Source: Lentihominibacter butyricus
GTDB taxonomy: Bacteria > Bacillota > Clostridia > Peptostreptococcales > Anaerovoracaceae
Reading direction: 5' to 3'
Length of the DNA stretch: 64,000 nucleotides
Assembly: GCF_025567305.1 (NCBI RefSeq)
Contig: NZ_JAOQJP010000007.1
Coordinates: 1 to 64,000 of the forward strand
Positions 16,460 through 24,901 of this stretch are shown here, piece after piece (within the stretch, counting starts at the first letter, position 1; each line of letters opens with the position of its first letter). The notes below the pieces were generated by a model. That model worked only from the letters and a program-made list of their open reading frames with translations. It was not told where the DNA came from and did not search any database. Made by a program: the position numbers and the translations under genes.

Positions 16460-17653
16460 ATGAAGAAAGAAGAAAATCAAATCAACACTGATGTTACAGC
16501 AGGCCGGAGAAGCAGCAATATCGTCGTAAGATGCATCATCTATTTTTTCGGACTTCTGATCATGACGCTGGGAGTAGCGGTTTCGGTCAAGTCGGATCTG
16601 GGAGTGTCGCCGGTAAGTTCCATACCGTACACGATGACGTGTGTATGGGGTATCGAGATGGGAAAGGCAACGATAGTTTTCCATGCGGCGCTGGTGCTCG
16701 TACAAGTGATATTGCTGAGACGAAAGTTCCAGCTCAAGAATCTGCTGCAGATACCTGTAGGGGTGCTGTTCGGGTATATGACGACGTTTTCAAATCATCT
16801 GATGACGTTCCTGCCTGATCCGGGCAATATATACATAAGACTGGGAATGGTCGTGATAAGTACTGTTCTTGTGGCTATCGGACTGTTTTTCTATGTTCCG
16901 GCTGATATCATACCGCTTGCAGGAGAAGGTGTCATGCTGGCGATCTCAAAGGTCGCAGACAAAGCATTCTCGACTGTCAAAATCGCATTCGATGTGACCA
17001 TGGTGGTGATATCGCTGATAACATGTCTGATACTGATACATTCACTGGGAAGTGTCGGAATAGGTACTGTGATCGCTGCAGTGATGGTGGGAATGGTGCT
17101 GAAGCTGATAACAAAGCTGTTCGGAGAAGCGAGAGACAGACGATTCCGCATCGGCAGATATGCAGCAAAACCTGCTGCGGTGTCAGATGGTGCAAAGGCT
17201 GCAGGTCCGCTGATGGAGATAATGAAGACAGACGTCTACGCTATAGATATGGACGCAGAGCTTTTCGATGTGCTCAGGCTCATAACTGAAAAAGGAGTCA
17301 GCGGTGTACCTGTCGTAAACGGAGACGGCAAGCCTGTAGGATTCATCTCTGACGGAGATATAATCCGCTTCCTGGCGTCAGAACATCCGCTCGTTGTCAA
17401 TCCGTCATCGTTCATCGAGATCGATTTTGACAGTAAACTCAGGGCACTGATGAAGCGAAAAGTAAAAGAGATCGCGAAAAAACGAGTCATCACAGTGGAT
17501 TCTGATGACAGTCTCAGCAACATATGCGGTGTGATGGTCGAAAACCACATCAAAAAAGCACCTGTGATGTCAGATGGAAAGATGGTCGGGATAATAAACG
17601 TGAGCAATATCACGAAGTACGCTTTTAAGATGATGGAAGAAGAAAGTGCTTGA
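16460..17653 (+). CDS. YczE/YitT-like membrane protein fused to a CBS pair
   Basis: A 397-residue protein in two parts. Residues 20-220 form about five membrane helices of the YczE/YitT (DUF6198-like) type, with the characteristic GVAVSVKSDLGVSPVSSIPY near the start. Residues about 250-395 form two CBS domains, including GVSGVPVVNGDGKPVGFISDGD and APVMSDGKMVGIINVSNI. CBS pairs bind adenine nucleotides and usually gate transporters or enzymes, so the membrane part may be a nucleotide-regulated transporter; its substrate is unknown. I do not know this fusion as common. The gene has its own consensus promoter and a GAGG site 6 bases before ATG. Confidence 0.78.
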   Translation: MKKEENQINTDVTAGRRSSNIVVRCIIYFFGLLIMTLGVAVSVKSDLGVSPVSSIPYTMTCVWGIEMGKATIVFHAALVLVQVILLRRKFQLKNLLQIPVGVLFGYMTTFSNHLMTFLPDPGNIYIRLGMVVISTVLVAIGLFFYVPADIIPLAGEGVMLAISKVADKAFSTVKIAFDVTMVVISLITCLILIHSLGSVGIGTVIAAVMVGMVLKLITKLFGEARDRRFRIGRYAAKPAAVSDGAKAAGPLMEIMKTDVYAIDMDAELFDVLRLITEKGVSGVPVVNGDGKPVGFISDGDIIRFLASEHPLVVNPSSFIEIDFDSKLRALMKRKVKEIAKKRVITVDSDDSLSNICGVMVENHIKKAPVMSDGKMVGIINVSNITKYAFKMMEEESA

Positions 17654-17711
17654 GCCATGTGTTTATACACAAATACATATGCATTCCTGTCATATATCAA
17701 CGCAGGTAGTG

Positions 17712-17740
17712 TTGACAAACTTGTGGAGCCTGTTTATAAT
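17712..17740 (+). promoter_or_regulatory. consensus promoter of the zinc-transport operon
   Basis: TTGACA (17712-17717), exactly 17 bases, TATAAT (17735-17740), a perfect sigma-A promoter. Such a strong promoter in a metal-uptake operon normally needs a repressor (Zur type), but no clear operator palindrome is visible. Confidence 0.85.
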
Positions 17741-17774
17741 GTCAGATAATAATGGACAGAAAGGGGCACACAGC

Positions 17775-18071
17775 ATGACAGCAAAAAAACGTATATTAAC
17801 TGCAGTAACTATGTTCATGATCGTTTTTGTCGTGATTTATGCGTCCTTTTATATTGCATATGAAACAGAACATGAATGTACAGGAGATGACTGTCCGATA
17901 TGCTGCCAGATCGAAATATATGAAAGCGCACTGAAAAATATCGCTTCGTCAGTTGTGGCGGCAGCAGCGGCAGTTGTGTTCGGGTACGGATCATGTGTTC
18001 AGGTGGTGAGGTGTGCAGAGATCATATCTGCACGAACTCTGGTATCATTGCGTGTAAAACTTTCGAATTGA
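17775..18071 (+). CDS. small membrane protein with CxGxDCPIC motif, zinc operon
   Basis: A 98-residue protein with two membrane helices. The first (about residues 8-28) is followed by HECTGDDCPICCQIE, a cysteine/histidine cluster on the outer face, and the second lies near residues 52-75. Proteins with a similar HxCxGxxCPIC loop are found beside zinc ABC transporters in Firmicutes, as I recall; their role is not known, but metal sensing or hand-over is plausible. I chose ATG 17775, preceded by AAAGGGG, rather than earlier in-frame starts that overlap the promoter. It is the first gene after a perfect promoter. Confidence 0.72.
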   Translation: MTAKKRILTAVTMFMIVFVVIYASFYIAYETEHECTGDDCPICCQIEIYESALKNIASSVVAAAAAVVFGYGSCVQVVRCAEIISARTLVSLRVKLSN

Positions 18072-18080
18072 GTAAGGATC

Positions 18081-18145
18081 GTATACAGGGGTGAAGTCTG
18101 TTTTTGCAGATGCACAGTAATTATTGCTGCACCCTTGTATTTTTG
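18081..18145 (+). terminator. terminator or attenuator between the small protein and znuA
   Basis: TACAGGGGTG (18084-18093) can pair with CACCCTTGTA (18130-18139), one mismatch, across a long loop and before ATTTTTG. It may reduce read-through into znuA. The large loop makes the call moderate. Confidence 0.5.
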
Positions 18146-18185
18146 TACCTGTTTTTAAGTTCTTATGAAATACGGAGGTTATTTT

Positions 18186-19184
18186 ATGAAAAAAATCATC
18201 ATAGCAGTTCTGTGCATGCTGCTGACAGCAGGAGCGCTGGCAGGATGCGGAGAAAAAAACAAATCTGAAAAAAATGCAGATCTAAGCATCGTTGCGACTA
18301 TTTTCCCGGGATATGACTGGGTGCGTGAGATCATGGGCGATGAAGCGGAAAATGCCGATATAACGATGCTGATGGATAACGGCACGGATCTGCACAGTTA
18401 TCAGCCTACAGCTGATGATATCAGCAAGATTTCCAAATGTGATCTCTTCATATATGCAGGAGGTGAATCTGACGAATGGGTGAAAGATGCACTTAAGCAG
18501 GCAGAAAACAAAGATATGAAAGTAATAAACATGATGGAGATGCTGGGAGATTCGGTAAAAACTGAGGAAGTCGTGGAGGGAATGGAGTCGGAGCACGACC
18601 ATGACCATGATGAAGACGGCGCTCATCATGACAGTGATCAGGAAGTCGAATACGATGAACATACATGGCTTTCGCTTAAAAATGCAGAGATGATATGTGA
18701 AGCCATAGAAAATGATCTTTCGTCGCTCGATCCTGAAAATAAAGATATTTACAAAAAGAATTCAGAAGAATATATAAGTAAACTTTCTGAGCTTGACAGC
18801 AAGTACCGGGAGACTGTGGATGATGCGGCACGAAAGACGGTGCTGTTCGGCGACAGATTCCCGTTCCGTTATCTTACGGATGATTACGGTCTGGATTATT
18901 ATGCAGCTTTTGTCGGCTGTTCTGCTGAGACAGAAGCAAGCTTTAAGACTGTAAAATTTCTTGCAGAAAAGGTAGACGAACTGGATCTGCCTTGTGTCAT
19001 GACTATAGAGGGATCGGATCACAAGATCGCAGAAACTATAATCAGGAATACTGCGGATAAGGATCAAAAGGTATTAACTATGGATTCTATGCAGTCGGTG
19101 ACAGCATCTGATCTGAAAGATGGAAAGACATACCTTTCGGTGATGGAAAAGAATCTTGAGGCTCTTAAAGAGGCCCTGAATTAA
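18186..19184 (+). CDS. znuA: zinc ABC transporter substrate-binding lipoprotein
   Basis: A 332-residue cluster A-I metal-binding lipoprotein. The signal peptide ends in the lipobox ALAGC, with Cys21 lipidated and anchored outside. Metal ligands are suggested by DLHSYQPTADD and EHTWLSLKNAEMI, and a His/Asp-rich loop (EHDHDHDEDGAHHD, from about residue 136) is typical of zinc-specific members. The segment FGDRFPFRYL replaces the usual third-His FxxSHxAF region, a form I associate with clostridial homologues. ATG 18186 was chosen over one at 18165 because CGGAGG stands 8 bases before it. znuC and znuB follow. Zinc rather than manganese is inferred from the His loop. Confidence 0.9.
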   Translation: MKKIIIAVLCMLLTAGALAGCGEKNKSEKNADLSIVATIFPGYDWVREIMGDEAENADITMLMDNGTDLHSYQPTADDISKISKCDLFIYAGGESDEWVKDALKQAENKDMKVINMMEMLGDSVKTEEVVEGMESEHDHDHDEDGAHHDSDQEVEYDEHTWLSLKNAEMICEAIENDLSSLDPENKDIYKKNSEEYISKLSELDSKYRETVDDAARKTVLFGDRFPFRYLTDDYGLDYYAAFVGCSAETEASFKTVKFLAEKVDELDLPCVMTIEGSDHKIAETIIRNTADKDQKVLTMDSMQSVTASDLKDGKTYLSVMEKNLEALKEALN

Positions 19185-19195
19185 GGAGGCAGATC

Positions 19196-19852
19196 ATGGC
19201 ACAGCTTGTTTGCCGGGATCTTGTAGTCGGATATGACGGTAAAAGTGTCCTGGAGGGAATCAGTTTTAAAGTGGAAAAAGGTGATTATCTGTTTATTACA
19301 GGTGCAAACGGCACAGGCAAATCTACTTTGATGAAAACGATACTGGGGCTTTTGTCACCAGTTGAAGGAAAGATAATGACGGGAGACGGCCTGAAAATCG
19401 GTGATGCAGGATATCTGCCGCAGCAGAAGGATTTTCAGAAGGATTTCCCCGCATCAGTAAATGAGATAGTGATTTCCGGCTGTCAGGGAAAATGCGGTCT
19501 GCGGCCGTTCTACAGCAGAGAAGAAAAACATCTTGCGCGTAAGGCAATAGAACGGATGGGGATATCACATCTGGCAAACAGGTGCTACAGGGAATTGTCC
19601 GGAGGTCAGCAGCAGCGTGTGCTGCTGGCTCGTGCCCTGTGTGCGGCACAGAAAATGCTTGTTCTTGACGAACCGGTTTCAGGGCTGGATCCTGGAGCTG
19701 CTGCCGGTATGTATGAATCGTTGTATGATTTGAATAAAAATGATCAGATAACGATCATAATGGTATCGCATGATCTTTCTGCAGCGGAGAAATATGCAAG
19801 CCATATACTGAATGTTGGGGAAAGGATATTTTTCGGAAAGAAGCGGAGGTAG
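19196..19852 (+). CDS. znuC: zinc ABC transporter ATP-binding protein
   Basis: A 218-residue ABC ATPase powering zinc import. Walker A GANGTGKS is at residues 36-43, a Q-loop at LPQQKDF, the ABC signature LSGGQQQR at about 137-144, and Walker B VLDEP with the D-loop SGLD close behind, followed by the switch histidine in MVSHD. It starts 11 bases after znuA with AAGGAGG in the gap, and the permease starts 3 bases after its stop. Confidence 0.92.
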   Translation: MAQLVCRDLVVGYDGKSVLEGISFKVEKGDYLFITGANGTGKSTLMKTILGLLSPVEGKIMTGDGLKIGDAGYLPQQKDFQKDFPASVNEIVISGCQGKCGLRPFYSREEKHLARKAIERMGISHLANRCYRELSGGQQQRVLLARALCAAQKMLVLDEPVSGLDPGAAAGMYESLYDLNKNDQITIIMVSHDLSAAEKYASHILNVGERIFFGKKRR

Positions 19853-19855
19853 ATC

Positions 19856-20710
19856 ATGACTGAGATTTTTGGTAAGATAGATCTTTATTTTCAGTATCCG
19901 TTCGTTAGATATGCTCTTATTGTAGGTGTGCTGATAGCATTGTGTTCATCTCTGCTGGGAGTGACACTGGTGCTGAGGCGGTTTTCATTTATAGGAGATG
20001 GTCTTTCGCATGTGGCGTTTGGCGCTCTGGCTATAGCTTCTGTACTTGATATGACAGTAAAGACACCGCTGGTAATGGTCGTGACTATCATATGTGCTGT
20101 GCTGCTTCTCAGGACAGGTGGAAATACGAAGATCAGGGGAGATGCAGCAGTGGCGATGATATCCGTAGGATCACTTGCAGCAGGGTATATGCTGATGAAT
20201 ATTTTTTCGTCGTCAGCAAATGTTTCGGGTGATGTATGCAGTACGTTGTTCGGCTCGACATCGATATTGACGCTTTCGGAAGCAGATGTATGGTTATGTG
20301 CAGTGATGTCAGTCATAGTCACGGTGTTTTTCGTGCTTTTCTATAATAAAATATTCGCAGTTACTTTTGATGAAGCTTTTGCAAGGACTGCAGGCACGCG
20401 AGCCGGTCTCTGCAATTTTCTGATAGCGGTTGTGACTGCGGTGATCATAGTTCTTGCGATGAATCTTGTCGGTTCGCTGCTAATATCGGCATTGGTGATT
20501 TTTCCGGCACTGTCGGCTATGCGTGTTTTCAGAAGTTTTAGATCTGTTACAGTGTGTTCAGCAGTTCTTTCAGTGATGTGCGCTTTTACAGGGATAGTTG
20601 CATCTGTTCTTGCGGGTACACCTGTGGGCTCTACGATAGTGATCGTTCAGATAATAGTGTTTTTTGTTTTCTGTTTTGCAGGTACTGTTGCAGGAGGTAT
20701 CAGGAAATGA
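19856..20710 (+). CDS. znuB: zinc ABC transporter permease
   Basis: A 284-residue ABC-3 family permease with about eight to nine hydrophobic helices. The motif GDGLSHVAFGALAIA near residue 45 and LLISALVIFPALSAMR near 210 are typical of ZnuB/MntB proteins. It forms the membrane channel for ZnuA and ZnuC. GGAGG precedes the start. Its stop overlaps the next ATG (ATGA), which makes the downstream lipoprotein part of the same transport unit. Confidence 0.92.
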   Translation: MTEIFGKIDLYFQYPFVRYALIVGVLIALCSSLLGVTLVLRRFSFIGDGLSHVAFGALAIASVLDMTVKTPLVMVVTIICAVLLLRTGGNTKIRGDAAVAMISVGSLAAGYMLMNIFSSSANVSGDVCSTLFGSTSILTLSEADVWLCAVMSVIVTVFFVLFYNKIFAVTFDEAFARTAGTRAGLCNFLIAVVTAVIIVLAMNLVGSLLISALVIFPALSAMRVFRSFRSVTVCSAVLSVMCAFTGIVASVLAGTPVGSTIVIVQIIVFFVFCFAGTVAGGIRK

Positions 20711-21204
20711 AAAAAGTTATATACATGATGGTGCTGATGATGGCGATGTCGTTTTGTGTATCATGCGGCACAGATAAAATAGAAACAGGCAGTACGGAAG
20801 CTTCAGAGACGACAGAAAAGCAGGCGGCCGAAAAAGGCAGTTCGAGCAGCAGTGCCGCAGGCGGCGTTGATCTTGATCTTACTGTCATGAGCAGTACTAT
20901 GGTATATTCGGAAGTGTACAACATAACGGTTGCGCCGGAAGAATATATCGGAAATATCGTCAGGATGAAAGGCGAGTTCGCTACACAAGTCGATCCTGAA
21001 AGCGGCAAAAGATATTTCGCATGCATAATAAAAGATGCCACTGCATGCTGTGCGCAGGGAATCGAATTCGTGCCTTCAGAAAATTACAGTTATCCGGAGG
21101 ATTTTCCGGAAGATGGTGCAGAAGTGACAGTAACAGGCGAGTTCAGGACATATGATGAAAACAGACGGACATACTGTCATCTTATAGACGCTGTATTTGA
21201 ATAA
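20707..21204 (+). CDS. lipoprotein accessory to the zinc transporter
   Basis: A 165-residue lipoprotein: hydrophobic start, lipobox SFCVSC (Cys about residue 18), a Ser/Thr/Glu-rich linker to about residue 55, then a compact domain. That domain alternates strands typical of an OB-like fold (NIVRMKGEF... VTVTGEFRTYDE) and contains an adjacent Cys pair in ACCAQGIEFV. Similar CCxQGIEF domains occur in permease-associated proteins of metal operons, as I recall. It starts within the znuB stop codon (ATGA), so it is translationally coupled. A role in metal capture outside the cell is inferred. Confidence 0.75.
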   Translation: MKKVIYMMVLMMAMSFCVSCGTDKIETGSTEASETTEKQAAEKGSSSSSAAGGVDLDLTVMSSTMVYSEVYNITVAPEEYIGNIVRMKGEFATQVDPESGKRYFACIIKDATACCAQGIEFVPSENYSYPEDFPEDGAEVTVTGEFRTYDENRRTYCHLIDAVFE

Positions 21205-21264
21205 GACAGCGGTGCTTTTCATATCTTGGATATATCAGCCATGGCATTTAAAAGGCAGGCATGT

Positions 21265-21293
21265 TTGATTTTTCCTTAAAAATATATTATTAT
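21265..21293 (+). promoter_or_regulatory. promoter of the 21341 gene
   Basis: TTGATT (21265-21270), 17 bases, TATTAT (21288-21293), about 50 bases before the ATG. Confidence 0.65.
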
Positions 21294-21340
21294 AGATATG
21301 ATCTGAAAACAGGAAATATCAGCTGAAGAGAGGGATAAAC

Positions 21341-21700
21341 ATGGATGTCGATATGAAAGAAAAATTTATGGAACTGCTGACTGGCAGCGGTGTCACTGCG
21401 GAGATGGGAGTGACTCCGGTAAAGTTCACATATGTGCTCAACTGTACCAGAGACGATGATGTGATAGATTTCTGGTTCCTGGAGACTGACGGGGCTGTGG
21501 ACACAAAAGTTCCTAATTTTGTGAAGTGGAACATAGAAGACTACATATTCGCGTGCGTCAAAGATGGCGATTACGAAAACGGAAAATACATGATCGGAAA
21601 GACGCATGATCTGGAAGGATACGGAACGCCCGAAGGTGTGCATGCGGATGAGGCGCTCATGACGATGAGCTTCGCAGAGCTTGCAGACGCTTTGAAATAG
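21341..21700 (+). CDS. hypothetical protein, 119 residues
   Basis: I do not recognise this soluble, acidic 119-residue protein. It has no signal peptide or membrane helix. Aromatic-rich strands (DVIDFWFLETDG, FVKWNIEDYIFACVKDG) suggest a small alpha/beta fold. It has its own promoter and an AGAGAGGG site before the ATG, and stands alone between the zinc operon and yhbY. Confidence 0.65.
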   Translation: MDVDMKEKFMELLTGSGVTAEMGVTPVKFTYVLNCTRDDDVIDFWFLETDGAVDTKVPNFVKWNIEDYIFACVKDGDYENGKYMIGKTHDLEGYGTPEGVHADEALMTMSFAELADALK

Positions 21701-21830
21701 TGCAGGATACGGAATTACAGACGGTCCATAAATGCTGGCAGGAAAGGCTGGTGTTTGTGGACTGTTTTTTGTATGACGGAAAATGCTATTGCATTGTAGC
21801 TATAAAATTTGTCAAATATCATCCTTTTTT

Positions 21831-21876
21831 AAGGCTGCGCGCCGGAACAATCTCCCCGGTGACGCAGTCTTTTTTA
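21831..21876 (+). terminator. terminator before yhbY
   Basis: AGGCTGCG and CGCAGTCT pair around an inner CCGG/CCGG stem, and T residues follow at 21869-21875. Confidence 0.75.
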
Positions 21877-21934
21877 GTGGAAAGCGCCGGGCGTCTATGG
21901 TAAAATCAAAATAAAAACTACAGGGAGAAAATAC

Positions 21935-22231
21935 ATGTTATCAGGTAAACAGAGAAGTTATCTCAAGAAAATGGCTCATGAGCTGGATCCTACGGTATAC
22001 ATCGGAAAGTCCGGCCTTACAGAGAATATAAAGAAGGAAATGCTGACGGGTTTTGAAGCCAGAGAGCTCGTAAAGGTAAAGATACAGGAAGGCTGCACGC
22101 TCGAACCTAAAGAAGTGGCCAATCAGCTGGCAGATGAGCTTGACGCTGAGTTCGTACAGGCGATCGGAAGGAAGTTCGTGCTTTACAGAGAATCAAAGGA
22201 TCATAAGAAGATAGAACTGCCGCGCGCATAG
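21935..22231 (+). CDS. yhbY: YhbY-type CRM-domain RNA-binding protein
   Basis: A 98-residue protein made of a single CRM domain. The start LSGKQRSYLKKMAHELDPTVYIGKSGLTE is diagnostic, with the GKxG RNA-binding loop, and the end has the family strand FVQAIGRKFVLYRES. YhbY associates with pre-50S particles and helps ribosome assembly. CAGGGAG stands 8 bases before ATG, and a possible TGG-TAAAAT extended -10 lies about 30 bases upstream. Confidence 0.93.
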   Translation: MLSGKQRSYLKKMAHELDPTVYIGKSGLTENIKKEMLTGFEARELVKVKIQEGCTLEPKEVANQLADELDAEFVQAIGRKFVLYRESKDHKKIELPRA

Positions 22232-22303
22232 CGATGCGCGGCCGGGAACAGTTTTGAAAACGGCGGCAGATCAAAAGATACATGAGAAAAGGAGCGGGAT
22301 AAG

Positions 22304-22960
22304 ATGAAATACAGACTTGCGGTCTTCGATCTGGATGGAACTATACTGGATACGCTGGAGGATCTTGCCGACAGTACGAATCATGCGCTCGCAGTGAACG
22401 GTCTTCCTGAGAGGAGCATCGATGAGGTGAGGCGGTTTGTAGGCAACGGGATACGCAATCTCATAGAAAGGGCAGTGCCGGAGGGCACCGGCGATGAACT
22501 CACGGACAGGGTCTTCAGCGAGTTCAGGGAATATTACGCGATACACTGCTTTGACAAGACAAGGCCGTATGAAGGTATACTCGAGTGCATGGAAAATATA
22601 CGCAGAGACGGCATGCAGGTGGCGGTCGTTTCGAACAAGGCGGACTTTGCGGTGCAGGAGCTGTATGAGCGGTTTTTTGCGGGGCTTTCGGATATCTCCG
22701 TAGGGGAGAGAGAAGGAGTGAGGAGAAAGCCTTATCCGGACAGCGTGCTGCACGTGCTCGATTCACTTGGAGTGGAAAAGGAAGACGCTGTATATATCGG
22801 TGATTCGGAGGTCGATATAAAGACTGCGGAGAATGCAGGACTGGATGAGATCGCAGTAGAGTGGGGATTCCGCGACAGCGAATATCTAAGGACTCAGGGG
22901 GCAAAAACCCTGGTGAAGACACCTGCAGATCTTTACATGAAGCTGACACAGGACGCATGA
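22304..22960 (+). CDS. HAD family hydrolase, phosphoglycolate phosphatase-like
   Basis: A 218-residue HAD phosphatase. Motif I FDLDGT places the nucleophile at D9 and the acid at D11; a helical cap follows; motif II is VVSNK; motif III is the lysine in RRKPYPDS; motif IV is YIGDSEVD. The layout and length match Gph/PGP-type enzymes acting on small phosphates such as phosphoglycolate, though the true substrate cannot be told. AAAGGAG precedes ATG. Confidence 0.88.
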   Translation: MKYRLAVFDLDGTILDTLEDLADSTNHALAVNGLPERSIDEVRRFVGNGIRNLIERAVPEGTGDELTDRVFSEFREYYAIHCFDKTRPYEGILECMENIRRDGMQVAVVSNKADFAVQELYERFFAGLSDISVGEREGVRRKPYPDSVLHVLDSLGVEKEDAVYIGDSEVDIKTAENAGLDEIAVEWGFRDSEYLRTQGAKTLVKTPADLYMKLTQDA

Positions 22961-23005
22961 ACAGGAGCATACGAACAGGTACTGCGATATAAAACAGGAG
23001 GAAAT

Positions 23006-23992
23006 ATGTTAACGAAAATAGCTGACAATATATATAAAAAGGTAGTGCCGCTGCCGAACAATCCGCTGAGAGAGATCAACGCATACATAATAACCGGCGA
23101 GAAGCCGGGAGACAAGAGTCTGCTGATCGATACGGGGTTCAACAGGCCGGAATGCGAAGAGGCGCTGCAGAGCGCTTTTGACGAGCTTAAGATAGACAAG
23201 GTGGATGTGTTCATCACGCATCTGCATTCGGATCACTGCGGTCTTGTACCTAAATTCGCAAAGAAAGACAGCATCATCTATTCGGGAGAAACAGACGGAG
23301 AACTGATGAATTTTGAAGCGGGCAATCTCTACTGGGCGATACTGGACGACATGTTCCTGAAGTTCGGGTTCCCGAAGGCTGAGTTCGGAAGGAACACCGA
23401 CATACATCCGGGAAGAAAGTATGTGCACGATTCGAAGATTGACTTTACATATGTGAATGAAGGGGATGTGCTGGAGTATGGCGGCTACAGGCTGAAAGCG
23501 ATACTCACACCGGGTCATACGCCGGGGCACATGTGCCTGTATGACGAAGAGAAAAAGATATTTTTCTGCGGAGACCATATCCTCGGTACGATCACACCGA
23601 ACATCACTATTGAGCTTGGGGCGGACAATCCGCTGCAGTCTTATCTGGACAGCCTTGCCAAGGTGGAAAAGCTCGACGTGGACCTGCTGCTGACAGCTCA
23701 CGGCACGCCTGTGGAGGATATGTATGCGAGGATAAAAGAGCTTTATAAACATCACGAAGACAGGCTCGCTGAAGCGGAATATATCCTGGGAGACGAATGG
23801 AAGACGCCGTACGAGGTGGCCAGAGACATGACGTGGGAGATCGACTGCAGGAACTGGGATGAATTTCCTGCACCTCAGAAATGGTTCGCGACAGGCGAGG
23901 CGATATCACATCTGCAGTACATGTATTATTCAGGCAGGATCCTTCGCGATGAAATAGACGATATCTATCATTATCATAAAAAGGCAGAATAG
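23006..23992 (+). CDS. metallo-beta-lactamase-fold hydrolase
   Basis: A 328-residue MBL-fold enzyme with the di-metal motif HLHSDHCG (H72, H74, D76, H77), further ligands in TPGHTPGHM and FCGDHIL, and a late His in LLTAHGTPV. The C-terminal 80 residues form a helical extension with WF and HLQYMYY motifs. Such longer MBL proteins act on thioesters, lactones or related small molecules; the substrate is unknown. CAGGAGG lies 5 bases before ATG. The phosphoesterase gene follows after 8 bases, so they are probably co-transcribed. Confidence 0.87.
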   Translation: MLTKIADNIYKKVVPLPNNPLREINAYIITGEKPGDKSLLIDTGFNRPECEEALQSAFDELKIDKVDVFITHLHSDHCGLVPKFAKKDSIIYSGETDGELMNFEAGNLYWAILDDMFLKFGFPKAEFGRNTDIHPGRKYVHDSKIDFTYVNEGDVLEYGGYRLKAILTPGHTPGHMCLYDEEKKIFFCGDHILGTITPNITIELGADNPLQSYLDSLAKVEKLDVDLLLTAHGTPVEDMYARIKELYKHHEDRLAEAEYILGDEWKTPYEVARDMTWEIDCRNWDEFPAPQKWFATGEAISHLQYMYYSGRILRDEIDDIYHYHKKAE

Positions 23993-24000
23993 AGGAAATT

Positions 24001-24729
24001 ATGACGGAAAGCACGACAGGCAGGATTTTTATTACAGGAGACAAGCACGGCTCGACACTTCCTTTTTTCGGGCTTCATGAAAAGGGCGAGATGTGTGAAA
24101 ACGATGTGCTCATAATCGCGGGCGACGCAGGATATGTCTGGAATGAGGACTATATATACAAGCTCGAGACACTGCAGCAGCTTTTCCCGGGTATCATAGC
24201 GTTCATAGACGGAAACCATGAGAACCATGCGCTGCTCGGCAGCATGGAAGTCACAGAATGGAACGGCGGCAGAGTGCATAGGGCCGGCGAGCGTGTGTAT
24301 CACCTGATGCGAGGTGAGATATATTCGATATACGGCAGCAGTATATTCACCTTCGGCGGGGCCAGATCGAACGATATCGACAGACGTACAGAGGGCGAGA
24401 GCTGGTGGAGAGAGGAAGAACCGACGGACGAGGAAACGGAGTATGGCAGAAGACAGCTGACGGACAGTCTCGACAAGATAGATTACGTCATCACTCACGA
24501 GACACCGGGCTTTGCACGGGACTCGATCTCGCGTTTCAAGGAGATAGAGCCGGATTATCATCTTCCGGGCATACTGGATGAATGGTATGAGGCTGTCTCA
24601 AAGGGAAAGCGCTTTAAGAAATGGTATTTCGGACATATGCATGTGGATCAGCAGATCACACCGGATCTGCGTGCGATACATAACGACATACTGGTGCTTG
24701 GCGAGGAAACGCGGATCAGATGGGCATAA
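24001..24729 (+). CDS. calcineurin-like metallophosphoesterase
   Basis: A 242-residue phosphoesterase with the family metal motifs: FITGDKHG (D14, H16), IAGDAGYVW, IDGNHENH, then a late GHMH in YFGHMHVD. It hydrolyses phosphate esters with two bound metals; the natural substrate is not evident. It starts 8 bases after the MBL-fold gene, with GAGG just before ATG. The region after its stop carries a new promoter for the next gene. Confidence 0.88.
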   Translation: MTESTTGRIFITGDKHGSTLPFFGLHEKGEMCENDVLIIAGDAGYVWNEDYIYKLETLQQLFPGIIAFIDGNHENHALLGSMEVTEWNGGRVHRAGERVYHLMRGEIYSIYGSSIFTFGGARSNDIDRRTEGESWWREEEPTDEETEYGRRQLTDSLDKIDYVITHETPGFARDSISRFKEIEPDYHLPGILDEWYEAVSKGKRFKKWYFGHMHVDQQITPDLRAIHNDILVLGEETRIRWA

Positions 24730-24739
24730 TATTAGATTT

Positions 24740-24768
24740 TTGTTACAAAATTCGTATTTTTGTATAAT
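24740..24768 (+). promoter_or_regulatory. promoter of the secernin-like gene
   Basis: TTGTTA (24740-24745), 17 bases, TATAAT (24763-24768). The leader of about 125 bases contains a long hairpin. Confidence 0.8.
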
Positions 24769-24810
24769 ATGAAGGTTGAAACACAAAATCATTGCACATT
24801 AATTAGTATA

Positions 24811-24844
24811 TATACCATATACTTCTCGCGAGGTGTATGGTATA
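24811..24844. promoter_or_regulatory. long hairpin in the leader of the secernin-like gene
   Basis: A 12-bp stem (24811-24822 with 24833-24844, one G-T pair) encloses a 10-base loop that itself contains CTCGCGAG. Few T residues follow, so it is an unlikely simple terminator. It may be an operator or an RNA stabiliser. Confidence 0.6.
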
Positions 24845-24901
24845 TTTAACATAGAGTTAACATGAATGACAATTTTGATAATTTTGGAAGGAGGCGTCTT
24901 T

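Noticed and set aside
21700..21903. 67-codon frame after the 21341 gene
   Set aside because: It runs through a terminator hairpin, lacks a ribosome site and has no recognisable sequence.
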